A DNA stretch of 64,000 nt from positions 62,001-126,000 of the forward strand of contig CAMCFN010000001.1 in the NCBI GenBank assembly GCA_945874145.1. Direction: 5' to 3'. This DNA comes from Akkermansia muciniphila (GTDB lineage: Bacteria; Verrucomicrobiota; Verrucomicrobiia; Limisphaerales; SXTU01). Under the pieces are notes generated by a model. It did not search any database and was not told the origin of the DNA. It saw only the letters and a list, made by a program, of their open reading frames with translations. A program made the translations under genes and the position numbers. Position 1 is the first letter of the stretch. The number at the start of each line of letters is the position of its first letter. This document shows, piece by piece, positions 34,579 through 44,031 of this stretch.

Positions 34579-35505
34579 GTGTTCACGAGTCGCAATCATT
34601 CTGTCATCGCCGCCGGGTTGGGCTGCGCCATCCTCTTTTGGGGCGCGAACAACACCGGCGTGAAGTATCTCGTTCGCGAGTGGCCGCCGGTGTGGATTGC
34701 CTGTAGCCGGATGTGGCTGGTGGGCCTGATTTTCTTTGTGTTGCTGCGCTGGACGAACTGGTTCGGTCCGACGCACCCGCTCACTCCCGAACTACGCCGC
34801 AGCTTGTGGCGGCGCGCCAGCCTCAGTCTGGCGGTTTACGTCGTGACCTTCACGGTGTCGCTGCAATTCACCTCGGCATCGCACGTCGCGCTTTATCTCA
34901 GCACCTCGCCCGTGTGGGCGCTGCTGGCCGAGGGCGGACCGCAGGCCAATCGCGATTCACTCCGCCGCTACGCCGCAGCCGGGCTGGCGCTGAGCGGAGT
35001 CATGACGCTGTTTTGGCCGAAGTTGCAGGCGGGCGGGAGTGACTGGCGCGGCGATTTGCTGGCTTTGGGCGCGAGCTGCTTGTGGATGTTTTACGGTCGG
35101 CATTGCCGCGAACTCGCGCAGACGCTGAGCGGGGCGGAAATCACCTCCGCAACGATGTGGCGGGCCGCCGCGTGGCTCACGCCGGGGGCGATCTGGGAGG
35201 TCGCGCGGGGCGGGCTGGTTTTTGGCTGGGGGCTGATCGGCGTCCATGCCTATTGCACGTTGTTTGGCGGGGTCATTTCCTTCGCGCTCTACAACAACGC
35301 CCTGCGGCACTGGCCGGTGAGCCAAGTCCTGCTCTTCAGCAATTTCATCCCCGCCAGCACGATGATCTGGGCGTGGTGGCTGCTCGGCGAACCCATCACG
35401 CCCACCTTCTGGCCGGCCATGCTGCTGGTGTTCGCCGGGGTGGGCTTGGGCCAATGGTGGCCGCGCGCGAAAGCGAGCGAGCCGCCTGCTCCGCAGCCCG
35501 AGTAA
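34579..35505 (+). CDS. EamA/DMT-family transporter
   Basis: GTG at 34579 gives 308 aa; the open frame extends upstream through the opposite-strand tRNA, so the start must be near here. Ten hydrophobic segments are visible as two EamA repeats (VIAAGLGCAILFWGANNTGVKYL... and the second from about 155). Such proteins export or import small metabolites. The helix-loop pattern and the absence of other domains support this; substrate is unknown. Confidence 0.85.
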   Translation: MFTSRNHSVIAAGLGCAILFWGANNTGVKYLVREWPPVWIACSRMWLVGLIFFVLLRWTNWFGPTHPLTPELRRSLWRRASLSLAVYVVTFTVSLQFTSASHVALYLSTSPVWALLAEGGPQANRDSLRRYAAAGLALSGVMTLFWPKLQAGGSDWRGDLLALGASCLWMFYGRHCRELAQTLSGAEITSATMWRAAAWLTPGAIWEVARGGLVFGWGLIGVHAYCTLFGGVISFALYNNALRHWPVSQVLLFSNFIPASTMIWAWWLLGEPITPTFWPAMLLVFAGVGLGQWWPRAKASEPPAPQPE

Positions 35506-35523
35506 GCGCCGGCTGGTCCGCCC

Positions 35524-36174
35524 TTACTTGGCCTCGCCGGCGGTCAACCCATCGAACGCGGTCACCGCATCGGCCTTGGTCCAGAATCCAATCCGGCCGG
35601 GCTGGCTGATCTCGCTGTCCTTGCCTTCCAGCAGCAGCTTGCCGTTCAAGTGGCATTGAATCTGATCGCCGCGATGCACCACGCGCAGCGTGTGCCATTG
35701 GCCAGCCGGAAGGTCCGTGTTGGCGTTGGCGAGCTGTTTGCGTTTGCCCGCGATCACCTTGTAGAGCCGGAAGTTGTCCTCCAACGGATTCAGCCGGGCG
35801 ACGTAGTAGTTCTGCGCATCCTGATACCGCCAGACCAGGCCACCACCGGTGTCGATCTCGCCTTTGATCGCCTTGAAGGACACGGACAGATCGACATTCG
35901 CCGACTTGGGACCGTCCGTCACGCAGAGGTTGAAAAGGGGACTCGGTCCGGCCGAGGAAGTTTGCGCCAGCGTCTTTGCCCCGTGCGGCGACGAGGCATC
36001 CAACTGCACCTGCCACACGCTGCCCGGGCCTTCGCCAGTCTTCGCGGAAACCCAGCCCGCCGGGAGCGAGCCCGGGGTGGCGTCTTCAAAGTTCCACTTC
36101 CGCCCGGGCACGTCCGCCGCGAACAACGTCACGCCCGCCAAACCCGCCACCACCAGCATGCTCTTGCAGTTCAT
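35524..36174 (-). CDS. Secreted concanavalin-like (LamG/3-keto-disaccharide hydrolase type) protein
   Basis: A 216-aa protein from ATG at 36174 with a short Sec signal (NCKSMLVVAGLAGVTLFAADV). The mature part resembles DUF1080/LamG beta-sandwiches: WNFEDATPGSLPAGW, GGGLVWRYQDAQNYYVARLNPLEDNFRLYKV, WHTLRVVHRGDQIQCHLNGKLLLEG. Such domains bind or cleave carbohydrates. No catalytic residues could be assigned, so a binding role is equally likely. Confidence 0.75.
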   Translation of the reverse strand: MNCKSMLVVAGLAGVTLFAADVPGRKWNFEDATPGSLPAGWVSAKTGEGPGSVWQVQLDASSPHGAKTLAQTSSAGPSPLFNLCVTDGPKSANVDLSVSFKAIKGEIDTGGGLVWRYQDAQNYYVARLNPLEDNFRLYKVIAGKRKQLANANTDLPAGQWHTLRVVHRGDQIQCHLNGKLLLEGKDSEISQPGRIGFWTKADAVTAFDGLTAGEAK

Positions 36175-36222
36175 GGCGGAACTCTCTGCCAACAGCGCAA
36201 CCGCCAGCAAGGGCGAAGCGCA

Positions 36223-37599
36223 TCATCCCTGGGCCGACACCGCCTCGTCCGTTGCTTCTGCGAGCACGGCCAGTGACTCCTCCAACGCCTCGCGCGGAAT
36301 CGTCAGCGGCGGGGCGATCTTCACCGTTTGCCCCCACGCACCGACGGGCGCGAAGAGCAGCAGCCCCTTCCACATGCAGCGCTCAATGATCGCATGCGCG
36401 AGGTCGTGGTCGGGCTGCTTCGTGCCGGGCTTCACCGTCTGCATTCCTGCGACGAGTCCGCGCGCGGTGATGTGGCCGATGACGCTCGGGTGCTTCGCTT
36501 GAATCGCCTTCAACCCCGCCAGCAGCACCGGCTCCAGGGCGGCGGCATTTTCCGTCAGCTTGTCGCGGATGATCTTCCGCACGCTCGCCAGCGCGGCGGC
36601 GACGCACACCGGGTTGCCCGTGTGCGTGCTGGTCATCGAGCCGGGCGGGAACTGATCCATGATGGCCTCGCGCCCAATGACGGCCGAGAGCGGCAGCGAG
36701 CTGCTGATGCCCTTGCCGCAGCAAATCACGTCCGGCGTCACGCCGTAGTGCTCAAACGCCCAAAACTTGCCCGTGCGCCCGAAGCCCGCCTGCACCTCGT
36801 CGAACGTCAGCACAATCTGGTGCTGGTCGCACCACGCGCGGAGTTTCTGCACGAACTCCACCGGCGCGAAGTCCGGCCCCACACCCTGATACGTCTCCAT
36901 GATGACGCCGGCGACGTTCTCCGGCTGAAGCCCGCGCGCGGCGACTGACTTGAGGAACGATTCAAAGCTCGTGTCCTGCTGCCAGTAGCCATCCGGGAAC
37001 GGCGCGGTGATAATCGCGGGGTCTTCGTTCACAATCCACGACTTCTGCCCCGCCATGCCGCCCGCCTGCTGCGACCCGAGCGTGCGTCCGTGGAAGCCGC
37101 GTTCCCAGCCGATGATGCCAATCTTCTTGTTCCCGCCGACCTTGATGCCGTGTGCACGGCTCAACTTGATCGCGCACTCCGTCGCCTCCGAACCGGTGGT
37201 GAGCAGGAACACCTTCTTCAAACCCTCCGGCGCGACCGCGGCGAGTTCGCCCGCTAGCTCCGCGCGCTCCTCGCTCGGGAAGACGTAATTGTGCAGCAGG
37301 TTGCTGTTCACCTGGTCGAGGATGGCGCGCTTCACCTCCGGCGCGCAGTGGCCGGCATTCGTCACCAGCACGCCGCTCGACCAGTCGATCCAGCGGTTGC
37401 CGTATTTGTCATACACGAAAATGTCCTGCGCGTGGTCCCACACGATGGGCGGCTGCCCGCGCATGGACTGCGGCTCGAAGCGGCGGAGTTTCTCCAAGGT
37501 CGGCACCGAGTCCGGATGCGGCACCGGCGTGACGATCCGGCGATACTTGGTTTCGACATGCGGAACGGTCCGCGGCGTGATGCTGAATTCTTTGCCCAT
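36223..37599 (-). CDS. Class III aminotransferase (4-aminobutyrate-type)
   Basis: A 458-aa cytosolic PLP enzyme. The class III signature FDEVQAGFGRTGKFWAFEHYGVTPDVICCGKGISS includes the PLP-binding lysine in GKG. Other features are GSEATECAIKLSRAHG and SMTSTHTGNPVCVAAA. Candidates are GABA, acetylornithine or diaminobutyrate aminotransferases; sequence alone does not fix the substrate. It is preceded on the minus strand by the terminator of the RNR gene and so has its own transcription unit. Confidence 0.88.
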   Translation of the reverse strand: MGKEFSITPRTVPHVETKYRRIVTPVPHPDSVPTLEKLRRFEPQSMRGQPPIVWDHAQDIFVYDKYGNRWIDWSSGVLVTNAGHCAPEVKRAILDQVNSNLLHNYVFPSEERAELAGELAAVAPEGLKKVFLLTTGSEATECAIKLSRAHGIKVGGNKKIGIIGWERGFHGRTLGSQQAGGMAGQKSWIVNEDPAIITAPFPDGYWQQDTSFESFLKSVAARGLQPENVAGVIMETYQGVGPDFAPVEFVQKLRAWCDQHQIVLTFDEVQAGFGRTGKFWAFEHYGVTPDVICCGKGISSSLPLSAVIGREAIMDQFPPGSMTSTHTGNPVCVAAALASVRKIIRDKLTENAAALEPVLLAGLKAIQAKHPSVIGHITARGLVAGMQTVKPGTKQPDHDLAHAIIERCMWKGLLLFAPVGAWGQTVKIAPPLTIPREALEESLAVLAEATDEAVSAQG

Positions 37600-37688
37600 A
37601 AATTGTGGCCTGAGGTTCCCTGCTTGCTTCCTTGCGAGCTACGTGTTTTGTCACGCCTTTCAATACTCTTGTGGCTTCGGACAACGGA

Positions 37689-37718
37689 AAAAGGCCGGGG
37701 ATTGCTCCCCGGCCTTTT
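37689..37718 (-). terminator. Intrinsic terminator after the ribonucleotide reductase gene
   Basis: AAAAGGCCGGGG (37689-37700) and CCCCGGCCTTTT (37707-37718) form a perfect 12-bp stem with a 6-base loop. On the minus strand it is followed by a T5 run. It lies 22 bases after the RNR stop codon and separates that gene from the aminotransferase gene. Confidence 0.9.
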
Positions 37719-37740
37719 GAAGCAGAACCACTTCAAGCGG

Positions 37741-40700
37741 TTACGAGCAGCCGAGGCTCTCGCCGCAGTTGAGGCACTTGAAGCACGCGCCATTGCGCAC
37801 GGCGATGTGGCCACACTTGGGGCAAGGCGGGGCGTCTTTCATGAGGCCTTCGAGCGCATCGCTGAGGCTGTTGATTTTGCGGTCGGGGTGAGCGTTGCCG
37901 CCGACCGGCTTCATGATTTCACTCTTCACGAGGATGTCGGTGTCCCCGGAGAGCGGCAGCTCGGGCACGGAGCGGTTCACGCTCTGGCGCTCGATTTCGG
38001 TCAAGCCAGGTAGCGGGAGGTTGGGCTGGCCGTCCTTGGCGTTCGCCTCGCGGTAGCCGGGGATGAACTGAAAGGCAAGCCAGCGGAACACGTAGTCAAT
38101 GATGCTGCTGGCGCGGCCAATCTCCGGGTTCTTGGTGAAGCCACTCGGCTCGAAGCGCTGATGTGCGAACTTGCGGACGAGCGCCTCCATCGGCACGCCG
38201 TATTGCAGCGACATGCTGGTGAGCGCGGCCACGCTGTCCATGAGGCCGCCGATGGTGGAGCCCTCCTTCGACATGGTGATGAACAGCTCGCCGGGCGTGC
38301 CATCCGGGAAGACCCCGACGGTGAGGTAGCCTTCGTGGCCGGCCACGTCGAACTTGTGCGTGTAGGCCGCGCGCGTCTCGGGGAGCTTGCGGCGGAGGGG
38401 CTTGCCAACTTCCCCATGCAGCCGCATCAGTTCGGTCTCCAGGTCCTTGATGCGGTTTTCCAGCGTGACGGTCTGCTCGGCGGCGGTGGCGGCGGCGTTC
38501 GCGGCCTTGTCCCCGCCTTCGTTGGTCTTCTTGGTGTTGAGCGGCTGCGAGCGCTTGGAGCCGTCGCGGTAGATGGCGACGCACTTGAGGCCCATGCGCC
38601 AGGCCTGCACGTAGGCGTCGCGAACGTCGGCGACGGTGGCGTCGCTCGGGAGGTTGACGGTCTTGCTGATGGCGCCGGAGATGAACGGCTGGGCGGCGGC
38701 CATCATGCTGAGGTGCGCCATGTAGTGGATGCTGCGTTTGCCTTTGTGGGCCTTGAACGCGCAGTCGAAGACTTCGAGGTGCTGAAGCTTGAGGCCACTC
38801 TTGATGGTCTGGCCGTTCTCTTCGACGTCTTCGATGGTGTCGTGCTTCTCGATGTGCGCGATGATGGACTCGATTTTCGTCTCGTCGTAGCCGAGGCGGC
38901 GGAGGGCGTCGGGCACGCCGCGATTGACGATTTTGAGCATGCCGCCGCCAGCGAGGAGCTTGTATTTCACCAGCGCGATGTCGGGCTCGATGCCGGTGGT
39001 GTCGCAGTCCATGAGGAAGCCGATAGTGCCGGTGGGGGCGAGGACGGTGACTTGGGCGTTGCGATAGCCGTGCTTCTTACCCTTGGCCAGCGCGCCGTCC
39101 CAGACGCGGCGGGCTTCGTCCTTGAGGTAGTTGAACTCCTCGCTGGGCTGGATGTCCTCGACCGCCGTGCGGTGTTGGTGGATGACGCTCAACATGGAGT
39201 CCACGTTGTCCTTCTTGAGCGGCTGCGTGACGCCGGAGCAGCGGGCGTCGCGGTAGCCCTTGAACGCGCCCATCTGCGCGGCGAGTTCCGCGCTCTGTTC
39301 GTAGGCGTGGCCGGTCATGATGGCGGTGATGGCCCCGGCGAGAGCGCGGCCTTCGTGCGAATCGTAGGGCAGGCCGTAGCTCATGCAGAGCGAGCCGAGG
39401 TTCGCGAAGCCCAGGCCCAGCGTGCGGAAGATGTGCGAGTTCTCGGCGATTTCCTGCGTCGGATAGCTCGCGTTGTCCACGAGAATTTCCTGCGCGGTGA
39501 TGTAGATGCGCACGGCGGCTTTGAAGCGCTCGACATCGAAGGTGCTGTCTTCGCGCTTGAACTTCATGAGGTTCAGCGAGGCGAGGTTGCAGGCGGTGTT
39601 GTTGAGGAACACGTATTCCGAACACGGGTTCGTGGAGTGAATCGGCTCGGTGCCCTTGCAGGTGTGCCACTTCTGAATCGCGCCGTCGTATTGCAGGCCG
39701 GGGTCGCCGCAGATGTGGGTGCCCTCGGCGATTTTGTGCAGCAGGTGGCCCGCATCTTTCTTTTCGAGGCGTTCGCCGGTGGTGGTGGATTTGGTCCACC
39801 ATTCCTTGCCTTCAAGGGCGGCGCTCATGAACTCGTCGGAGACGCGCACGGAGAGGTTTTCGTTCTGATACATCACGGAGCCGTAGGCCTCGCCGTTGAA
39901 GGAGCCGTCGTAACCCTGTTCGATGAGCGCCCAAGCCTTCTTCTCCTCCTTCTGCTTCGCGTCAATGAACTCCTCGATGTCGCCGTGCCAGTCGCGCAGC
40001 GTGTTCATCTTGGCGGCGCGACGGGTCTTGCCGCCGGACTTCACGACGTTGGCGACCTGGTCGTAAACGCGGAGGAAGGACATCGGGCCGCTGGGCTTGC
40101 CGCCGCCGGAGAGCTTCTCGCGGGAGCTGCGGATGGGGGTGAGGTCCGTGCCGGTGCCGGAGCCGAGCTTGAAGAGCATGGCCTCGGCGTATGCGAGGTG
40201 CATGATGGACTCCATGTCGTCCTTGACGGCCTGAATGAAGCACGCGCTGCCCTGCGGATATTCGTATTGGGTGTGGGCGCGCTCGGCGATGCTGGTCTTG
40301 CGGTTTACGAACCAGTTGCCTTTGCCGGAGTTTTTGCCCACGCCGTATTGGTGGTAGAGGCCGACGTTGAACCAGACTGGGGAGTTGAACGCGCCGTATT
40401 GGTTCACACAGAGCCAAGTCAGCTCGTCATAAAAAATTTCGCCGTCCGCCTTGGAGAAATAGCCGTCCTTCACCCCCCAGTCCGCGAGCGTGCGGGTGAC
40501 GCGGTGGATGAGCTGCCGGACCGACTTTTCACGCTCGGCCTTGAGGGGGTCACCGTAAAAATACTTGGAGCAAACCACCTTCGTGGCGAGCAGCGACCAG
40601 CTCTTGGGCACTTCGACACCCTCCTGCTTGAAAATGGTCTTGCCGGAGTCGTCGGTAATTTCGGCGGTGCGGCGGTCCCATTCGATTTGGTCGAAGGGCT

Positions 40701-40851
40701 TGATCTTGGCGTCGGAAAATACGCGTTGGAACGAAGGGCTTTTCTTACCGGATTTGGCAGTGGCTTTCACAGGGCGAGCGGCGGAAACCGTGGCCTTGGG
40801 GCGACGGGCGGAGGAGGCAGGGGCGGGCAGTTGCTCTTGGGCGTCAATCAT
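37741..40851 (-). CDS. nrdJ: Adenosylcobalamin-dependent (class II) ribonucleotide reductase
   Basis: A 1036-aa protein from the ATG at 40851; an in-frame ATG at 40902 would start exactly at the predicted transcription start, giving 17 more residues. Features are the N-terminal tail rich in Lys/Ala, the LTPIRSSREKLSGGGKPSGPM and NPCSEYVFLNNTACNLASLN segments of the active site, VLAPTGTIGFLMDCDTTGIEPD, and a C-terminal CPKCGHIAVRNGACFKCLNCG tail. These match the B12-dependent class. It makes deoxyribonucleotides without oxygen. It has its own promoter and terminator. Confidence 0.94.
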   Translation of the reverse strand: MIDAQEQLPAPASSARRPKATVSAARPVKATAKSGKKSPSFQRVFSDAKIKPFDQIEWDRRTAEITDDSGKTIFKQEGVEVPKSWSLLATKVVCSKYFYGDPLKAEREKSVRQLIHRVTRTLADWGVKDGYFSKADGEIFYDELTWLCVNQYGAFNSPVWFNVGLYHQYGVGKNSGKGNWFVNRKTSIAERAHTQYEYPQGSACFIQAVKDDMESIMHLAYAEAMLFKLGSGTGTDLTPIRSSREKLSGGGKPSGPMSFLRVYDQVANVVKSGGKTRRAAKMNTLRDWHGDIEEFIDAKQKEEKKAWALIEQGYDGSFNGEAYGSVMYQNENLSVRVSDEFMSAALEGKEWWTKSTTTGERLEKKDAGHLLHKIAEGTHICGDPGLQYDGAIQKWHTCKGTEPIHSTNPCSEYVFLNNTACNLASLNLMKFKREDSTFDVERFKAAVRIYITAQEILVDNASYPTQEIAENSHIFRTLGLGFANLGSLCMSYGLPYDSHEGRALAGAITAIMTGHAYEQSAELAAQMGAFKGYRDARCSGVTQPLKKDNVDSMLSVIHQHRTAVEDIQPSEEFNYLKDEARRVWDGALAKGKKHGYRNAQVTVLAPTGTIGFLMDCDTTGIEPDIALVKYKLLAGGGMLKIVNRGVPDALRRLGYDETKIESIIAHIEKHDTIEDVEENGQTIKSGLKLQHLEVFDCAFKAHKGKRSIHYMAHLSMMAAAQPFISGAISKTVNLPSDATVADVRDAYVQAWRMGLKCVAIYRDGSKRSQPLNTKKTNEGGDKAANAAATAAEQTVTLENRIKDLETELMRLHGEVGKPLRRKLPETRAAYTHKFDVAGHEGYLTVGVFPDGTPGELFITMSKEGSTIGGLMDSVAALTSMSLQYGVPMEALVRKFAHQRFEPSGFTKNPEIGRASSIIDYVFRWLAFQFIPGYREANAKDGQPNLPLPGLTEIERQSVNRSVPELPLSGDTDILVKSEIMKPVGGNAHPDRKINSLSDALEGLMKDAPPCPKCGHIAVRNGACFKCLNCGESLGCS

Positions 40852-40908
40852 GGGATTCGGATGGCTAAAATTGTCAGTCTTGGAGGCACCTTTTCCGCTC
40901 ATGGCCGC

Positions 40909-40938
40909 ACTATACAGCCGGACCGAATCAGACGCCAA
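40909..40938 (-). promoter_or_regulatory. sigma70-like promoter of nrdJ
   Basis: On the minus strand TTGGCG (40933-40938) and TATAGT (40909-40914) are separated by 18 bases. The predicted start of transcription is close to 40902, giving a leader of about 50 bases before the ATG at 40851. The region 40852-41262 holds no gene apart from this. Confidence 0.65.
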
Positions 40939-41019
40939 GGCTCCCCTCGCTGTTGGAGTTTCCCGATTGGGCTTACTTCGCGGGTTACCCCATTGGTTGG
41001 GGAGCGGCGGCGAGGCTAG

Positions 41020-41147
41020 CACTAGATGTAGTGGTGACAAGTAGATTTTATAGAAAAGTTATTCATGGGGTTATTCGCCTTGGAAAGCCCCTGAAATATG
41101 GGATTCCGACCGGTTTCTGGGAATGCCGGCCGCTGGTGTGTGAATAA
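41020..41147. promoter_or_regulatory. Possible NrdR-like palindrome and DnaA-box-like sites upstream of nrdJ
   Basis: CACTAGATGTAGTG at 41020-41033 has perfect CACTA/TAGTG arms and resembles NrdR boxes, but the second, spaced box is not present. Further out, TTATTCACA (minus strand, 41139-41147) matches the DnaA-box consensus TTWTNCACA, and TTATTCATG at 41060-41068 differs in one position. AGTTATTCA (41057-41065) and TGAATAACT (41141-41149) form a 9-bp inverted pair. Individually such matches can arise by chance. Confidence 0.35.
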
Positions 41148-41262
41148 CTGGGGCTCCGCTGCTGAATACCAGAGCCCGCATGGAAAAACACCTCTTGCCA
41201 AGCCCGGAAGCGGGGTCTGCCACTGGAATCCTTGGTCGCGCTGCGGCCGCCTAGTCCCCCGA

Positions 41263-41958
41263 TCAGCCTTGCAAGGCTTTTGGCGGGGCGAGCACGAAGG
41301 AAGCAAGCAGCGCTTGGCGGGCGGTGGCGGGTTGACGCAGGAGGGCCACAACCGCCCGGGCGTCGGTATTGATGCCGCGAGCAAGCGGGACCGGTGCATG
41401 CAGGGGCTTGCCGTGCTTCTCGGTCTGCTCGTCCACGTGCCGCATACGAGCGGCAACGGTCTCGTGGAGGTGGGTAGCGCGATGATAAGCGTGGGTCGAT
41501 TTGCCCAGCGTGGCGAGCGGCTTCGTCGGTTCCGGCAAGCTGTCGAGCGAAGTATCCTTCCACGGCGAGGAGCTTTCGCGGGAAGCGATGCTCTCCTCGT
41601 CGATGCCTACCGACTCGCGCGAGACAGGCGCTGGCACCGGTGGCGGAGTCCGGCGAATGATGGGCGGTGGTGGTGGTGGCGGCGCACTTACTGTGCCGTC
41701 GAGTGGCGGTTTGCCTTCGAGCAGACGCTTGAGCTCTTCCTCCCAGTTCAACGGCTGGTTGGGATTCGGCGCGGACGGGGAGGTGCTGCCCGTTCGTTGT
41801 TGGCGATAAGTCTCCTCGTCCTCGCCGCCCCACGGTTGAGGTTGCCCGTCCTTTTTGTTGCGGCTCTGGAACCAGCTCGACAGCGCCGAGATGACGACGA
41901 CGGCGAGCATCACCCAGATGTTGTCTATGGCGGCGAGCATTGTGCTAACGAGTGTCAT
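41263..41958 (-). CDS. Single-pass membrane protein with proline-rich linker, function unknown
   Basis: A 231-aa protein from ATG at 41958. One transmembrane helix lies at about 10-28 (NIWVMLAVVVISALSSWF). Residues about 60-125 are Pro/Gly/Ser/Glu-rich with a run of prolines (SAPPPPPPPIIRR). The C-terminal 90 residues (from HAYHRATHLHETVAARMRHVDE to VVALLRQPATARQALLASFVLAPP) look helical. No family is recognised. It overlaps the preceding zinc-ribbon gene by 4 bases and is the end of the nfeD-floA group. Confidence 0.65.
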   Translation of the reverse strand: MTLVSTMLAAIDNIWVMLAVVVISALSSWFQSRNKKDGQPQPWGGEDEETYRQQRTGSTSPSAPNPNQPLNWEEELKRLLEGKPPLDGTVSAPPPPPPPIIRRTPPPVPAPVSRESVGIDEESIASRESSSPWKDTSLDSLPEPTKPLATLGKSTHAYHRATHLHETVAARMRHVDEQTEKHGKPLHAPVPLARGINTDARAVVALLRQPATARQALLASFVLAPPKALQG

Positions 41959-42332
41959 GCCGGTGATTCCTCCGTGATGACTCGCTTGCCGCAATAGGCG
42001 CAGTTGCGACTTCCGACCACTACCATCGCTACCATCGGAGCCGACAGGTCTTTCTCGCAGTGGGGGCATTTTACCGACTGACCGCTCTCCAGCTTTCTCG
42101 ACATGAGCAGTCCACCCCCTGCGGCGCCGGCCAAGATGACGAAAAGTGGAGTCACGAGAAGCAGTCCGGCCGCGAACGGTTCAAATCGTTCGTCCAAATA
42201 AGGCTCTAACCGGCGCATGAATGACAGGTAGGCAAACACAGGAATCATCCAGCCGGCTATCCAAATGACGCAGAGCCGAAGTGACCGCCGGTTATGCTCA
42301 GTCGTCATTTGGATGAACTCAGCCAGCTTCAT
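41955..42332 (-). CDS. Two-helix membrane protein with C-terminal zinc ribbon
   Basis: A 125-aa protein. Two hydrophobic helices (about 21-38 and 56-78) are followed by a zinc-ribbon with CPHC and CAYC pairs (VKCPHCEKDLSAPMVAM...SRNCAYCGKRVITEE). It begins 13 bases after floA and overlaps the next gene. No named family. The position suggests it works with the FloA/NfeD pair, but that is inference only. Confidence 0.7.
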   Translation of the reverse strand: MKLAEFIQMTTEHNRRSLRLCVIWIAGWMIPVFAYLSFMRRLEPYLDERFEPFAAGLLLVTPLFVILAGAAGGGLLMSRKLESGQSVKCPHCEKDLSAPMVAMVVVGSRNCAYCGKRVITEESPA

Positions 42333-42345
42333 GCGGGCAGATTCG

Positions 42346-43392
42346 TTATGACTTCACCTGCGGCGTGGCGCCCGCCGTGGCGATGCTCTCGCGCATGCCG
42401 GTGTCGGCCTGCATGTTCTTCATCTTGTAGTAGTCCATCACGCCCAAGTTGCCGTTGCGGAAGGCCTCGGCCATCGCCAGCGGCACCTGCGCCTCGGCTT
42501 CGACGACGCGCGCGCGCATCTCGGACACGCGAGCGACCATCTCCTGCTCGGTCGCCACGGCGGCAGCGCGGCGGACTTCGGCCTGCGCCTGCGCAATGAG
42601 CTTGTTCGCCTCGGCCTGCTCGGCCTGCAACTTCGCGCCGACGTTCTCGCCCACGTCCACGTCCGCGATGTCAATCGAGAGGATTTCAAACGCAGTGCCG
42701 GAATCTAGGCCCTTCTCGAGCACGGTCTTGGAAATGCGGTCGGGGTTTTCGAGCACGGCTTTGTAGCTCACGGAGGAACCGATGGTGGTGACGATGCCCT
42801 CGCCGACGCGCGCGATGATAGTTTCCTCCGTAGCACCGCCGACGAAGCGGTCGAGGTTCGTGCGCACGGTCACGCGGGCCTTCACCTTCACGGCGATGCC
42901 GTCCTTGGCCACGGCGTCAATCGTCACCTTGCCGGACGAGGCGGCAGGGCAGTCAATGACCTTCGGATTCACCGAGGTCCGCACGGCTTCGAGGACGGTC
43001 TTGCCCGTGCCCTTGGTGGCGAGGTCAATCGCGCAACTGCGGTCGAAGTCGAGATGGATGCCGGCCTTCTTCGCCGCGATGAGCGCCTGCACGACGGCCT
43101 CGACGTTGCCGCCGGCGAGATAGTAGTTCGAGAGGTCGTCGATGCTGAGGGGGATGCCGGACTTCACCGCCGTGATGCGCGTGTCCACGATGAGGCCCAC
43201 GGGCACACTGCGGAGTTTCAGCGCAATCAGCTCGGTGAACGTCACGCGCGCGCCGGAGGTCCAGGCGCGCACCCAGATCATGCCGAAGTTCAGCACGAGA
43301 ATGGCGAAGACAAAGCCGGCGACGCCCAGCGCGCCCCAGAGCAGGACCATGCCTTTGCCTTCGAGTTGAGCGAGCAGCGGGGTGAGTTCCAT
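42346..43392 (-). CDS. floA: Flotillin-like protein FloA
   Basis: A 348-aa protein. An N-terminal membrane segment (about 15-42, [28 protein letters not shown]) precedes the SPFH-like FloA region with [26 protein letters not shown] and [30 protein letters not shown]. The C-terminal part is a coiled-coil rich in Ala/Glu ([23 protein letters not shown]). FloA proteins organise membrane microdomains together with NfeD. It follows nfeD by 38 bases. Confidence 0.94.
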   Translation of the reverse strand: MELTPLLAQLEGKGMVLLWGALGVAGFVFAILVLNFGMIWVRAWTSGARVTFTELIALKLRSVPVGLIVDTRITAVKSGIPLSIDDLSNYYLAGGNVEAVVQALIAAKKAGIHLDFDRSCAIDLATKGTGKTVLEAVRTSVNPKVIDCPAASSGKVTIDAVAKDGIAVKVKARVTVRTNLDRFVGGATEETIIARVGEGIVTTIGSSVSYKAVLENPDRISKTVLEKGLDSGTAFEILSIDIADVDVGENVGAKLQAEQAEANKLIAQAQAEVRRAAAVATEQEMVARVSEMRARVVEAEAQVPLAMAEAFRNGNLGVMDYYKMKNMQADTGMRESIATAGATPQVKS

Positions 43393-43430
43393 AATTCGAT
43401 TGGGTTGTTTGTTGTTCTACCGGGAGAAAT

Positions 43431-43886
43431 TCAAGCCTTGCGGACGACCACGCGCATTCCTTCGACAGCGATGACCCGCACGTTGTCGCCGCGCTCAATC
43501 AACGCGCCCTCAGCGACCACGTCCACGCGCTGGCCGCCGATGACCGCCACGCCTGCCGGACGCAGCGCCGTGTGCGCCACGCCGGACTGCCCGACGAGTT
43601 CAGGCCGCTCCGTGCCGATGTCGCCCACCACGCCGTCGGACGCGTAAAGCCGGCCGAACCGGCTGCTGGGAAAATACTTCACCCACAGCATAAAGCCGAT
43701 GAGCAGCCCGACGATCGTGCCGAGGAGAATCCAATTGCCGGTGGTCGCGCCAAACTCCTGATAGCCCATCGTGACTCCACCGATGATGCAAAGCACGCCG
43801 AGTATTCCCGCAATCATCCCCGGCAGCACCGTCTCCGCGAGCAGCAGAATCGCGCCCACGAACAGCAGCGTGAGGACAAGGACCAT
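43431..43886 (-). CDS. nfeD: NfeD family membrane protein
   Basis: A 151-aa protein from ATG at 43886. Three hydrophobic helices occupy residues 1-80, and the C-terminal OB-fold has GVVGDIGTERPELVGQSGVAHTALRPAGVAVIGGQRVDVVAEG, the NfeD signature (AHTxLRPAG, GxRxDVVxEG). NfeD partners with flotillins and STOMATIN-like proteins. This is the short form without the serine-protease domain. Confidence 0.93.
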   Translation of the reverse strand: MVLVLTLLFVGAILLLAETVLPGMIAGILGVLCIIGGVTMGYQEFGATTGNWILLGTIVGLLIGFMLWVKYFPSSRFGRLYASDGVVGDIGTERPELVGQSGVAHTALRPAGVAVIGGQRVDVVAEGALIERGDNVRVIAVEGMRVVVRKA

Positions 43887-44031
43887 GGCGCGGAGAATAG
43901 GCCGGTGCGCCGCGCGGGCCAAGTGGAATCCCCGCAACCGATTTGTAGCCGGCGTGCGGGAAATTATTCGCGTTGGCTAATCCCGATCAATCGGGCGCAG
44001 GACTAAACACTAACTGCTCTCTCGTCCCGCC

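Noticed and set aside
38161-41019. Long open frame (952 codons) on the plus strand
   Set aside because: It is antisense to the class II ribonucleotide reductase and has no recognisable domain; high GC keeps stops rare.
40852-41262. Cobalamin riboswitch before the B12-type ribonucleotide reductase
   Set aside because: No B12-box-like conserved core or matching stems were recognised in the gap, and the predicted leader is only about 50 bases.
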